DNA from: Metapseudomonas otitidis
GTDB taxonomy: Bacteria; Pseudomonadota; Gammaproteobacteria; Pseudomonadales; Pseudomonadaceae
Assembly: GCF_900111835.1 (NCBI RefSeq)
Contig: NZ_FOJP01000008.1
Span: 213,895-277,894, forward strand
DNA length: 64,000 nucleotides
Direction of reading: 5' to 3'
Part shown: positions 1-7,784 of the stretch, piece by piece
How the letters are laid out: each line of letters starts with the position of its first letter
How positions within the stretch are numbered: position 1 is the stretch's first letter
Notes under the pieces: generated by a model
The model's input: the letters and a program-made list of their open reading frames with translations, nothing else
Database searches by the model: none
Told to the model about the DNA's origin: nothing
Program-made: the position numbers and the translations under genes

Positions 1-2
1 TG

Positions 3-674
3 CGCGTGGGCCGCAACCTGCTGCGACTGGAGAACCAGGCCGAGCGCCGGGAAAAGCGCCTGCGCGTGGAACTGGACGACGGCACCCGCATCGATGCGCT
101 GTTCGCCGAGCAGGACTTCCAGCCCATGGGGTTGTGTACCCCGGCCGGGGCGGACGGCTGGGTCTACGCGCGCAAGGTGGCCGGTGTGCCCTGCCAGGGG
201 CGGATCGAGAGCGCACTGGGGCAGTTCGACCTCGGCACGCTGGGGGCCTACGCCCACCACGACTGGTCGGCCGGCTACATGCGCCCGGAAACGGTGTGGA
301 ACTGGGCTTGCCTGTCCGGCGAGGCGGCGGGGATTCGCCTCGGCCTGAACCTGTCCTGCGGGGTCAACGAGACCAGCTTCACCGAGAACTGCTTCTGGCT
401 GGACGGCGAGCTGGTCAAGGTCGACACCGTGCGCTTCGCCTTCGATCGCCAGCAGCCGCTTGAGCCCTGGCACATCACCTCCCATGACGGGCAGGTGGAC
501 CTGCGCTTCCGTGGCGAGGGGCTGCACAAGGAACGCCTCAACGCCGGCTTCCTGGCCAGCAACTTCAAGCAGGTCTTCGGCCGTTTCGACGGCGTTCTCC
601 GCCCCCACGGCCGTCCGGCGATCCCGGTGGAGGGGTTGTGGGGCTTTGTCGAAGATCAATATGTGAAGTGGTAG
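3..674 (+). CDS. DUF2804 family protein, C-terminal part (cut by window edge)
   Basis: The frame is open to the left edge, so this is the C-terminal 223 residues of a longer protein; a GTG at 6 is only an internal codon candidate. The sequence resembles the DUF2804 family (usually about 330-350 residues), with Trp/Gly-rich beta-type segments such as YAHHDWSAGYMRPE and LNLSCGVNETSFTEN and an ending in WGFVEDQYVKW. No catalytic function is established for the family that I can name; a lipocalin-like, hydroxyneurosporene-synthase-like beta fold is often suggested. It ends about 80 bases before the MarR gene and reads in the same direction, with no clear terminator between. Confidence 0.75.
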   Translation, partial: RVGRNLLRLENQAERREKRLRVELDDGTRIDALFAEQDFQPMGLCTPAGADGWVYARKVAGVPCQGRIESALGQFDLGTLGAYAHHDWSAGYMRPETVWNWACLSGEAAGIRLGLNLSCGVNETSFTENCFWLDGELVKVDTVRFAFDRQQPLEPWHITSHDGQVDLRFRGEGLHKERLNAGFLASNFKQVFGRFDGVLRPHGRPAIPVEGLWGFVEDQYVKW

Positions 675-711
675 TTACAGTCTGCGGCTTGCTCCGGATC
701 GCCGCCTATGG

Positions 712-730
712 TTAGCTCGCTAATTATTAG
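712..730 (+). promoter_or_regulatory. Overlapping inverted repeats, candidate MarR operator
   Basis: TTAGC-TC-GCTAA (712-723) overlaps CTAAT-T-ATTAG (720-730), both with perfect arms, 24 bases before the marR start at 754. MarR regulators usually bind short AT-rich palindromes in their own promoter, so autoregulation of the marR-MFS pair is likely. The binding itself is inference. Confidence 0.5.
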
Positions 731-753
731 TTTTGGCTGTCAGAGTCCGTTTC

Positions 754-1188
754 ATGTCCCACACCGATCAACACCGCTTCGCCATGCAGCTTGCGCAGAT
801 GTCGCGGGCCTGGCGAGCGGAGATGGACCGTCGTCTGGTCGACCTAGGCCTTTCCCAAGCTCGTTGGCTGGTGCTGCTGCACCTGGCCCGCTTCGAAGAA
901 CTTCCCACCCAGCGCGAGCTGGCCAAGAGCGTCGGCGTCGAAGGCCCGACGCTGGCGCGCCTGCTCGATAGCCTCGAAGCCCAGGAGCTGGTCCAGCGCC
1001 TGGCCGTGGCCGAGGACCGCCGGGCGAAGAAGATCACCCTCTGCCCCAAGGCCAGGCCGCTGATCGAGAAGATCGAGTCGATCTCCAGCCAGCTGCGCCG
1101 TGAGGTCTTCACCGGCATCGACGAGGACGAGCTGCGTCGTTGCCAGCAGGTGCACGCGAAGATCCTGGCCAACCTGGAACGGCGCTGA
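754..1188 (+). CDS. MarR-family transcriptional regulator
   Basis: A 144-residue winged-helix regulator. The wHTH core runs roughly from residue 30 to 95 (LSQARWLVLLHLAR, PTQRELAKSVGVEGPTLARL, then the wing with AEDRRAKKITL), with long N- and C-terminal helices for dimerisation, the normal MarR layout and length. ATG at 754 is preferred over an upstream TTG at 733 because MSHTDQHRFAMQ begins the family-like helix. Its stop overlaps the start of the MFS gene (TGATG), so the two are co-transcribed and translationally coupled. The usual role of such a pair is repression of an efflux pump until a ligand binds the regulator; the ligand is unknown. Confidence 0.88.
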   Translation: MSHTDQHRFAMQLAQMSRAWRAEMDRRLVDLGLSQARWLVLLHLARFEELPTQRELAKSVGVEGPTLARLLDSLEAQELVQRLAVAEDRRAKKITLCPKARPLIEKIESISSQLRREVFTGIDEDELRRCQQVHAKILANLERR

Positions 1189-2591
1189 TGTCGCAGGACC
1201 TCGAGGCCCTGCACACCCGCTACGGTTCCCGCTATCCCCACTGGCTGCTGGCGCTGCTGATGGTCGGCAGCATGGCGATGATCCTCGCCTCCACCAGCAT
1301 CAACGTGGCCTTGCCGACCCTGATGGCGGAGTTCGCCATCGGCCGGCCCATGGCCCAGTGGCTGGCCACGGGCTTTCTCGCAGCGATGACCGCCGGGCTC
1401 CTGCTCTCGGCCTGGGCCCAGGCCCGGCTGGGCGCGCGGCGTACCGTCCAGCTCGGCATCGGGCTGTTCATCCTCGCCTCGCTGCTCGCGTTGCTGGCCC
1501 AGGCGGCCTGGCAACTCATCGCACTGCGCATTGTCCAGGGCGCCTGTGCCGGGGTCATCCAGCCCCTGGCGATGGTGCTGATCTTCCGCGTGTTCGCTGA
1601 TGGCGGGCGCGGCATGGCCCTGGGCAGCTACGGCCTGGGGGTGATGGTGGCGCCGACCCTCGGCCCCACCATCGGTGGCTACCTGATCGACCAGTTCGGC
1701 TGGCAGGCCGTGTTCTGGCTGCCGCTGCCCATGTGCGTGGCGGCGCTGGTTGGCGCGCAATGGCTGATGCCCAGCGACCGCAACCGGCAGACGCCGGGCG
1801 TGGACCTGCCGGCCTTCGGCTTCCTTTGTGTGGCGCTGTTCGCCCTGCTCGGCGCCCTGGCCGAAGCCCAGCGCTTCGGCTGGCTGGCACCGTCGTGCTG
1901 GGTACCCGGGCTGCTGGGGATCGCGGCAGTCGGCGGATTTGCCTGGCGCAGCCGGGTGTCGACCCGGCCGCTGTTGCCGATGCGCCTGTGGCGTCATGTC
2001 GCGTTCCGCAAGGCCAGCTGGGTGGCCCTGGCATTGGGCCTCGGGCTGTACGGCTCCACCTACCTGATCCCGCTCTACCTGCAGACCGTCGATGGCTACA
2101 GCGCCGGGCGTGCCGGGCTGCTCCTGTTGCCCACCGGGGTGGTGCTGGGGCTGGCGTCGTTCGCCGGTGGCTGGCTGAGTGACCGGCTGTCGGCCGCCGC
2201 GTTGCTGGTGGGCGGCCTGCTGGTGTTCGCCCTGTCCTGCTTCGGCCTGGGGGTGGTGGGGGAGGGGGCGAGCTTCCTGGTGCTGTGCTTCTGGGCCTGC
2301 GTCGGCCGTCTCGGCCTGGGCCTGCTGCTGCCGGCCCTGAGCACCGGCTCGCTGGATGTGCTGAGCGCCGAGGAACTGGCCCAGGGCGCCGGCGCCATCA
2401 CCTTCGTGCGCCAGCTGGGCGGCGCATTCGGGGTCAACCTGGTGACCTTCTTCCTCGAGTGGCGGCACCTGGCAGGCGGCGGTGATCACGCGGCCAATGC
2501 CTGGGCCTTCCAGCAGACCTTTTGGCTGGTAACGCTGCTTTTCCTGCTGGCGATCTGGCCCGCCCTGGGCGTGCGCGCGACAAAAGCCTGA
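1188..2591 (+). CDS. MFS multidrug efflux transporter (DHA2/EmrB-QacA type)
   Basis: A 467-residue inner-membrane protein with a dozen or more hydrophobic segments and the cytoplasmic loop 2-3 signature of the major facilitator family (AQARLGARRTVQ, about residues 82-93). The motif-C-like region GSYGLGVMVAPTLGPTIGGY points to a drug/proton antiporter, and length and layout fit the 14-segment DHA2 group. The start at 1188 overlaps the marR stop; a longer frame from 1140 would run into the regulator and lacks support. Expected substrate: small toxic hydrophobic compounds or drugs, exported by the proton gradient. There is no membrane-fusion or outer-membrane partner beside it, so it probably works alone. 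Confidence 0.85.
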   Translation: MSQDLEALHTRYGSRYPHWLLALLMVGSMAMILASTSINVALPTLMAEFAIGRPMAQWLATGFLAAMTAGLLLSAWAQARLGARRTVQLGIGLFILASLLALLAQAAWQLIALRIVQGACAGVIQPLAMVLIFRVFADGGRGMALGSYGLGVMVAPTLGPTIGGYLIDQFGWQAVFWLPLPMCVAALVGAQWLMPSDRNRQTPGVDLPAFGFLCVALFALLGALAEAQRFGWLAPSCWVPGLLGIAAVGGFAWRSRVSTRPLLPMRLWRHVAFRKASWVALALGLGLYGSTYLIPLYLQTVDGYSAGRAGLLLLPTGVVLGLASFAGGWLSDRLSAAALLVGGLLVFALSCFGLGVVGEGASFLVLCFWACVGRLGLGLLLPALSTGSLDVLSAEELAQGAGAITFVRQLGGAFGVNLVTFFLEWRHLAGGGDHAANAWAFQQTFWLVTLLFLLAIWPALGVRATKA

Positions 2592-2843
2592 CGAAGCCGC
2601 TATAACCGCCCAGCGGTTGTGTGAATTCCGTCACTTTCATGACGAAAATCCAGTAAGATTCGTCCGTAATGGCCCGATGCCTTTACTTAGGGCGTTTCGG
2701 GAAATTGCATCCATACTAGTTTCAGCCGGGTTACACAGGGATCGGCCCGACATCACATCGTTCAATGCCAACGCCCGCTTTGGCCATTCCATGGATCGTG
2801 GAGTCGTCGTGGCGTTCGAGCCGGCATGACCGGGGGAGGGCTC

Positions 2844-5051
2844 ATGGCTCGAGTCAACAAGTTCCTGGTGGCGCTCGCCTCGGGACCGCTGCTTTATTCA
2901 GGCCTGGCGTCCGCGCTGGGCCTGGGCGACATCACCCTGCATTCCGCGCTCAACCAGCCGCTGGAGGCGGACATCGAGCTGCTGGACCTGGGCGACCTGG
3001 GGGAAAGCGACATCAAGGTCAGCCTGGCGCCGAACGAGGTGTTCGAGCGCTCGGGGGTCGAGCGGTTCATCTTCCTCAACGACCTGCGTTTCAGCCCGAT
3101 GATCCGTGGCAGCCGGGGCCACATTCGCGTGGCGTCGAGCAAGCCGGTGCGCGAGCCCTACCTGAATTTCATCGTCGAAGTGGCGCGTCCCAACGGCCGC
3201 CTGCTGCGCGAGTACACCCTGCTGCTGGACCCGCCGGAGTCCTCGGCCTACCGACCGGTGGCTGCGCCCCTGGCGGATGCCCGTACCGCCAGCGCCCGGC
3301 CGACCCCGGCAGTGCCGGCCGCGCCCCGCGAGGCGCCCCCGGCCACCCAGGGCAAGCGCTACACCGTGGCCCGTGGCGACAGCCTCTGGGGCATCGCCCA
3401 ACGCCTGAGCGCCGGCAGCGGCATGAGCACGGCGCAGATGATGAACGGCATCCACGCCCTCAACGCCGCAGCCTTCGCCAATGGTGATCCGAACCGCCTG
3501 AGCGTCGGCCAGAGCCTGCTGTTGCCGGATGCCGCGCGTGCCGAGCCGGCTGCGCCGGTGGCCCCGGTGTCCGCCCCCGACAGCCTGCGCCTGTCCGAGC
3601 CCGATGCCCCGGTCGCGCCCAATGCCCCGGCTCCCCACGAGCTGCCGCAGCAACTGGCCGAGGTGCAGCGTCGCGTCGACACCGAGCTGGCCAACAGCGA
3701 GAGCGAGCGCCTGCAGCTGCGCCAGGACATCGCCGACCTGCAGCTGAAGCTGGAATCGCTGCAGCAACTGATGGCGGAAAAGGATGCCCAGCTGGCGAGC
3801 CTGAAAGGGGCCCTCCAGCAGGGCGCCGTTGCGCAGCCTCCGGCCGAGCCCGTCGCACCCGCTGCCACCACCGATACGCCCCCCGCCGAGCAACCGGCTG
3901 CACAGCCCCAGGCCGAAGCGGCTCCGGCGCCGGCCCAGCCGAGCGCAGTGCCCGCCGTCGAGCCCGAGGACACCGGTCTGTTCACCTGGCCCAACAGCCT
4001 GCTGTTCCTCGGCGTGCCGGCCATCCTACTGGCGCTTCTGCTGCTGGTCGTGCGTCGGCGCAAGCCCGCGCCTGACGACACGCCGGCCGAGCCGGTGAAC
4101 GCCCCGGCAACGGAGCAGCAGCGTCCCCGCGCCACCGTCACTCCGCTGGTGCGCCCGGCCGCGCCTGCTGCCGTCGTCACCCCGGTTGAGGCCCCCGTCG
4201 CTCCGGCGGCCCGGGTCGAAGCCCCGCTGTCGGCACCCCGTCCGTCCAGCGATTCCCTGGACGGCGCGAACATCTACATCGCCTACGGGCGCTTCCGCGA
4301 TGCCGAGTCGGCGCTGCGCACCGCCATCGTCCAGGAGCCGCGTCGTACCGACCTGCGCCTGCGCCTGCTGGAGGTACTGGGTGAGCTGGGCGAGTCCGCC
4401 GCGTTCGCCAGCGAGGCGCACACCCTGGCCGAGATGGGCATGGAGCCGGCGCGCATCGATGCGATCAAGGCGCGCTACCCCGCTGTCGATGTGCCGTCCG
4501 AGGCGGCGCCGATGCTGGAGGAGACCACCTTCATCCTCAACGAGACGCCCCTGGTCGACGAAGCGCCCAGCGCCCCGCGCAACGGCCTGGACGACGAGTT
4601 CACCGACGAGTTCCAGCTCAACCTCGCCGACCTGCCCCTGGATGCCGATTGGGACAGCCTCAGCCCGTTCAAACCCGATGCGCCCAAGGGCCGTGCGGCG
4701 CGTGATGCCGAAAGCACGGTGAAGGCACCGGAGCCGGTGGTGGACCCGTCGTTCAAGAGCAACCTCCACGAGTTGCCCGAAGTGTTCGAGCTGGATCACC
4801 TGGGCGAACCGGAAGAAGCCGAGCCGCTGCCCCTGGCCGAGGCCGACGAGGACCTGGTGTTCGACCTGGGCGACGACGACCTGGATCACCTGGCCGCGCG
4901 CCAGGAGAACATCATGCGGCTCAACCTGGCCCTGGCCTACATCGACCAGGGCGATATGGAAAGCGCCTGCAACATCCTCAACGAGGTCATCGACCAGGGC
5001 GACGAGGAGCAGAAACAGGAAGCCCGCGAGCTGCTCGCGCGGATCGCCTGA
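2844..5051 (+). CDS. FimV/HubP-like peptidoglycan-binding polar protein
   Basis: A 735-residue bitopic inner-membrane protein with FimV architecture. An N-terminal signal segment (about 1-25) is followed by the conserved FimV N-terminal domain (about 26-135, starting LGLGDITLHSALNQPL), a LysM domain (about 170-230, YTVARGDSLWGIAQRL), a coiled coil (about 268-330), a Pro/Ala-rich linker, one membrane segment (about 380-400), a long acidic cytoplasmic part, and the C-terminal FimV motif (about 686-735, ending QEARELLARIA). It is not fimV itself: there is no asd/truA context; position beside plpD and a marR gene matches the PA3340-type paralog of P. aeruginosa. ATG at 2844 follows a GGGGGAGGG ribosome site. 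Likely role: polar scaffold or envelope landmark. Confidence 0.85.
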   Translation: MARVNKFLVALASGPLLYSGLASALGLGDITLHSALNQPLEADIELLDLGDLGESDIKVSLAPNEVFERSGVERFIFLNDLRFSPMIRGSRGHIRVASSKPVREPYLNFIVEVARPNGRLLREYTLLLDPPESSAYRPVAAPLADARTASARPTPAVPAAPREAPPATQGKRYTVARGDSLWGIAQRLSAGSGMSTAQMMNGIHALNAAAFANGDPNRLSVGQSLLLPDAARAEPAAPVAPVSAPDSLRLSEPDAPVAPNAPAPHELPQQLAEVQRRVDTELANSESERLQLRQDIADLQLKLESLQQLMAEKDAQLASLKGALQQGAVAQPPAEPVAPAATTDTPPAEQPAAQPQAEAAPAPAQPSAVPAVEPEDTGLFTWPNSLLFLGVPAILLALLLLVVRRRKPAPDDTPAEPVNAPATEQQRPRATVTPLVRPAAPAAVVTPVEAPVAPAARVEAPLSAPRPSSDSLDGANIYIAYGRFRDAESALRTAIVQEPRRTDLRLRLLEVLGELGESAAFASEAHTLAEMGMEPARIDAIKARYPAVDVPSEAAPMLEETTFILNETPLVDEAPSAPRNGLDDEFTDEFQLNLADLPLDADWDSLSPFKPDAPKGRAARDAESTVKAPEPVVDPSFKSNLHELPEVFELDHLGEPEEAEPLPLAEADEDLVFDLGDDDLDHLAARQENIMRLNLALAYIDQGDMESACNILNEVIDQGDEEQKQEARELLARIA

Positions 5052-5067
5052 TCACGCCCCCACCTCC

Positions 5068-5097
5068 AACCGGCGCCCTAGGGCGCCGGTTTTCTTT
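5068..5097. terminator. Bidirectional intrinsic terminator between fimV-like gene and plpD
   Basis: An 11-bp perfect stem (AACCGGCGCCC, loop TA, GGGCGCCGGTT) followed on the plus strand by TTTTCTTT. It sits 17 bases after the fimV-like stop and 20 bases before the stop of the convergent plpD gene. Confidence 0.85.
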
Positions 5098-5117
5098 GCG
5101 CTGTCGTCAGCCCTGGC

Positions 5118-7310
5118 TCAGAACGTTCGCCCCAGGTTGAGGTAGAGCGCCCGCTCGGCGGCATCGTTGAGGCCGTAGCTGAAGTCCAGTGGGCCTAGGG
5201 GCGTGTCGAAGCTGACGAACAGGCTGCCGGCGTTGATGTAGCCGCTGTCGAAGCTGTTGTCCCGGTTCCACGCGCGGCCGCGCTCCAGGCTGGCGCCCAC
5301 GTAGAAGGGGAAGTCCAGCGGCAGGAACGAGCGCTGGGTCATGCGCCGGTAGTAGATCGCCCGCGCCAGGCTGATGTTCTGCCCGGCCACCGAGTTCTCG
5401 CGGAAGCCCGACAGCTGGCGCGCACCGCCCAGCTGGAAGCTGGAGAGCACCACCTCGGTGCTGTCCAGGGTGCGCCCGTAGCGGCCGCCCAGCACCAGGG
5501 TGTCGGGGCCCCGGGTGAAGGCCTTGTCCAGGCTGAGTTCCCACTGTCGGTAGCGGTCGTCGGCGCCCAGGCTGGGGTCGAACTGGCGCACGGTGAGCTT
5601 GATGTCCTCCCCGCTGTGGGGGTAGTCGACGTTATCCAGGGTGTCGAAGGAGTACTTCGCCTCGTAGTAGCCGTTGCTGAAGCTGAAGCTGGGCAGGCGC
5701 CGGTCGCCGATGCGCACGTCGGCCTCGCCCCATTCCTGGCCGATGCCGAGGCGCAGTTCGCCGTTGTTGGCGATCTGCCGGCCCAGGTTGAAGCCGTAGC
5801 CGTAGCGCTGCAGGCGGTATTCGGCGATGGGGTCGTTGTCCAGCGCGGCTTCGATGTTCTGCGCCGAGGCCGCCAGGTAGGGCGCGACGAAGTAGCGCGA
5901 GCCGTAGTCCAGCGGCTGGTAGAACTCGCTGTAGAGCACCTGCTCGCTGCCGATCTGGGCCCGGGTCAGCCACTCGGCGCCCAGGTCATTGAGGCCGTTC
6001 ACCCGGTAGCTGGCGCCGAGGTTGTAGGTGCCGCCGCCGCGCATGTCGTCGGAGAGGTTCAGGCCCAGGCGCAGGTAGTCGGTGCCGTTGCGCTTGCCCC
6101 GGGCGCTGATCACCAGGGTGTTGCCGTCCTTGTGCTTGACCACGCGGTAATGCACCTGCTCGAAGTAGTCGAGGCCGTAGAGGGTGCCCATGTCGGCCTG
6201 CAGGCGCGCGAGGTCCAGAGGCTCGCCGAGCTCCTGGCGGATCTGCCGGCGGATCACCTCGTCGCCCACCTTGGAGTCGTTCTCCACCTGGATGCGGGTG
6301 ATCACCGGGCGCCGCTCTCCCGGTTGGCGCGCCTGCACCAGTTCCGCGTCCTGGCCGGGGCGGGTATCCCGGCGCAGCGTCGCCAGGCGGGCCTGGAGGA
6401 TGGTGGCGGCCCGGTAGCCGGCGTCGATCACTTCGCGGGCGTGGCTGAAGTCGGTGGCGCTGTAGCCGGCCAGGGGCGGCTGCACGAGGATGTCGTCGGG
6501 GCCGAGGGTGGCGAGCTGCGCCTCGGAGTTGCGCCGGGTCATCAGCGTCACCGACTGGTTGAGCACGTCCACCACGGTGGTCAGCTCCTTGCGGCTGCGC
6601 AGGGGCGTGCCGATGTCGACGGTGATCACCCGGTCCACGCCCATCTCCCGCGCCACGTCCACCGGGATGTTGTCCACCATGCCGCCGTCCACCAGCAGGC
6701 GCCCGTCCACTTCCACCGGGGCGAACACCGCCGGGATCGACATGCTGGCGCGGATGGCCTGGGGCAGGTGGCCCTTGCGGAACACCACCTTCTCGCCGGT
6801 GGAGATGTCGGTGGCCACGGCGCGGAAGGGGATCCCCAGGCGGTCGAAGTCCCGGGTGTCGCTGGTGTGCACCAGCAGGCTCTCCAGCAGGAGCGCGAGG
6901 TTCTGGCCCTGGATCACCCCGAGCGGCAGGCCCAGGCTGCCGTCGTCGCGGAAGCTGAGCTTCTGCTTCACCAGGAAGTCGCGGTCGTCCTGCTTGCGGC
7001 GGAAGGGCACGTCCTCCCGCGCGGGGGCGTCGGAGAGGGCCTGGCGCCAGTCCAGGGTCAGCGCCAGCTTCTCCAGCTCCTCCACGCTGTAGCCGGAGGC
7101 ATAGAGCCCGCCGATCACCGCGCCCATGCTGGTGCCGGCGATGGCATCGATGTGGATGCCCTGCTCCTCCAGTGCCTTGAGCACGCCGATGTGGGCCAGC
7201 CCGCGGGCGGCGCCGCCGGAGAGCACCAGGCCGACGCGGGGCCGTGCGGCATCGGCCACGGCGCAGCAGGTGGTGAGCAGGAGGGTGAGGGCGAGGAGCA
7301 CGCGGCGCAT
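5118..7310 (-). CDS. plpD: PlpD-type patatin autotransporter (type Vd secretion)
   Basis: A 730-residue protein, nearly the length of P. aeruginosa PlpD. It has a signal peptide (about 1-20), a patatin lipase domain (about 25-220) with the oxyanion-hole motif LSGGAARG, the nucleophile elbow GTSMGA and the dyad motif VDGGMVDN, then a POTRA-like segment (about 315-390) and an Omp85-like 16-strand beta barrel that ends in a terminal Phe (YLNLGRTF), typical of outer-membrane proteins. Established for the family: the patatin domain is a class A1 phospholipase moved to the surface by its own barrel. GGGAAG lies 7 bases before the ATG. The preceding fimV-like gene is convergent, so plpD is a single transcription unit. 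Confidence 0.92.
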   Translation of the reverse strand: MRRVLLALTLLLTTCCAVADAARPRVGLVLSGGAARGLAHIGVLKALEEQGIHIDAIAGTSMGAVIGGLYASGYSVEELEKLALTLDWRQALSDAPAREDVPFRRKQDDRDFLVKQKLSFRDDGSLGLPLGVIQGQNLALLLESLLVHTSDTRDFDRLGIPFRAVATDISTGEKVVFRKGHLPQAIRASMSIPAVFAPVEVDGRLLVDGGMVDNIPVDVAREMGVDRVITVDIGTPLRSRKELTTVVDVLNQSVTLMTRRNSEAQLATLGPDDILVQPPLAGYSATDFSHAREVIDAGYRAATILQARLATLRRDTRPGQDAELVQARQPGERRPVITRIQVENDSKVGDEVIRRQIRQELGEPLDLARLQADMGTLYGLDYFEQVHYRVVKHKDGNTLVISARGKRNGTDYLRLGLNLSDDMRGGGTYNLGASYRVNGLNDLGAEWLTRAQIGSEQVLYSEFYQPLDYGSRYFVAPYLAASAQNIEAALDNDPIAEYRLQRYGYGFNLGRQIANNGELRLGIGQEWGEADVRIGDRRLPSFSFSNGYYEAKYSFDTLDNVDYPHSGEDIKLTVRQFDPSLGADDRYRQWELSLDKAFTRGPDTLVLGGRYGRTLDSTEVVLSSFQLGGARQLSGFRENSVAGQNISLARAIYYRRMTQRSFLPLDFPFYVGASLERGRAWNRDNSFDSGYINAGSLFVSFDTPLGPLDFSYGLNDAAERALYLNLGRTF

Positions 7311-7346
7311 AACGCTTCCCTGGTCAGGCGGGGGAAAAAGGCCGCT

Positions 7347-7352
7347 ATTATA
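7347..7352 (-). promoter_or_regulatory. Candidate -10 element of the plpD promoter
   Basis: Perfect TATAAT on the minus strand, 37 bases before the plpD start. No good -35 is seen 16-18 bases upstream. The same bases read TATTAT on the plus strand and could also serve the SelW-like gene starting at 7382. Confidence 0.4.
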
Positions 7353-7381
7353 GGCGCCCGCCCGACTGCCCCGAGCCTGAA

Positions 7382-7666
7382 ATGAGCGCTGCCAAGCCCG
7401 AGATCGTCATCACCTATTGCACCCAGTGCCAGTGGCTGCTGCGTGCCGCCTGGCTGGCCCAGGAACTGCTCAGCACCTTCTCCGACGACCTCGGCCGGGT
7501 GGCGCTGGAGCCCGGCACCGGTGGCGTGTTCCGCATCACCTGCGATGGCGTGGAGATCTGGGAGCGCAAGGCCGACGGCGGCTTCCCCGAGGCCAAGGTG
7601 CTCAAGCAGCGGGTCCGCGACCGCATCGACCCGGCCCGTGACCTGGGCCACAACGACCGCCCCTGA
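7382..7666 (+). CDS. SelT/SelW/SelH-family selenoprotein-like (Rdx) protein
   Basis: A 94-residue thioredoxin-like fold protein with the Rdx signature: a short beta strand then YCTQCQW, giving a CxxC motif at residues 13-16, followed by an amphipathic helix and the GGVFRITCDGVEIWERK beta hairpin. In eukaryotic homologues the second Cys is selenocysteine; here both are ordinary TGC codons and there is no in-frame TGA. Bacterial members are uncharacterised but expected to act in thiol redox chemistry. It is divergent from plpD with a shared 71-base intergenic region. There is no operon partner apart from the DUF6515-like gene 118 bases downstream, which has its own regulatory site. Confidence 0.85.
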   Translation: MSAAKPEIVITYCTQCQWLLRAAWLAQELLSTFSDDLGRVALEPGTGGVFRITCDGVEIWERKADGGFPEAKVLKQRVRDRIDPARDLGHNDRP

Positions 7667-7684
7667 GCGGCGTGTATCAGAACG

Positions 7685-7700
7685 TTTACCGCCCCTTTAC
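7685..7700 (+). promoter_or_regulatory. CpxR-like box before the DUF6515-like gene
   Basis: TTTAC-CGCCCC-TTTAC, i.e. GTAAA-N6-GTAAA on the other strand, close to the CpxR consensus of two GTAAA units 5-6 bases apart. It lies 84 bases before the ATG at 7785. The same box, in the same orientation and at the same distance, precedes the cpxP-like gene (22660-22675). Beyond the box both promoters share CAG and CTGACCGC at matching offsets (here 7702-7704 and 7707-7714). A weak -10 (AATAAT, 7734-7739) sits 33 bases past the box. Confidence 0.65.
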
Positions 7701-7729
7701 ACAGCACTGACCGCGTATCGACCGGGCGC

Positions 7730-7764
7730 GGCGAATAATTCGCCCGTGGCCGCCGTATGCGGCC
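7730..7764 (+). other. Two adjacent small hairpins in the leader of the DUF6515-like gene
   Basis: GGCGAAT-A-ATTCGCC (7730-7744) and GGCCGC-CGTAT-GCGGCC (7748-7764), both with perfect arms, lie 20-55 bases before the start codon. The first overlaps the putative -10 region; the second would be in the mRNA leader. Confidence 0.4.
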
Positions 7765-7784
7765 GTCCTGCGATGAGGTGAGCG

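Noticed and set aside
768..2489. 573-codon minus-strand frame opposite marR and the MFS gene
   Set aside because: Gln/His/Gly/Arg-rich translation typical of antisense high-GC shadows; both plus-strand genes are real families.
2617..2829. 70-codon frame before the fimV-like gene
   Set aside because: No family, atypical composition and no ribosome site; likely untranslated upstream DNA.
2844..5051. Call as fimV proper
   Set aside because: Domain order fits, but context (marR, plpD) and shorter length indicate the PA3340-type paralog.
5616..7385. 589-codon plus-strand frame opposite plpD
   Set aside because: His/Val/Gly/Ala-rich shadow translation; plpD has all its catalytic and barrel features on the other strand.
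7382..7666. Possible selenoprotein because of the SelW family
   Set aside because: Both CxxC positions are TGC; no in-frame TGA and no SECIS-like structure looked for is needed.
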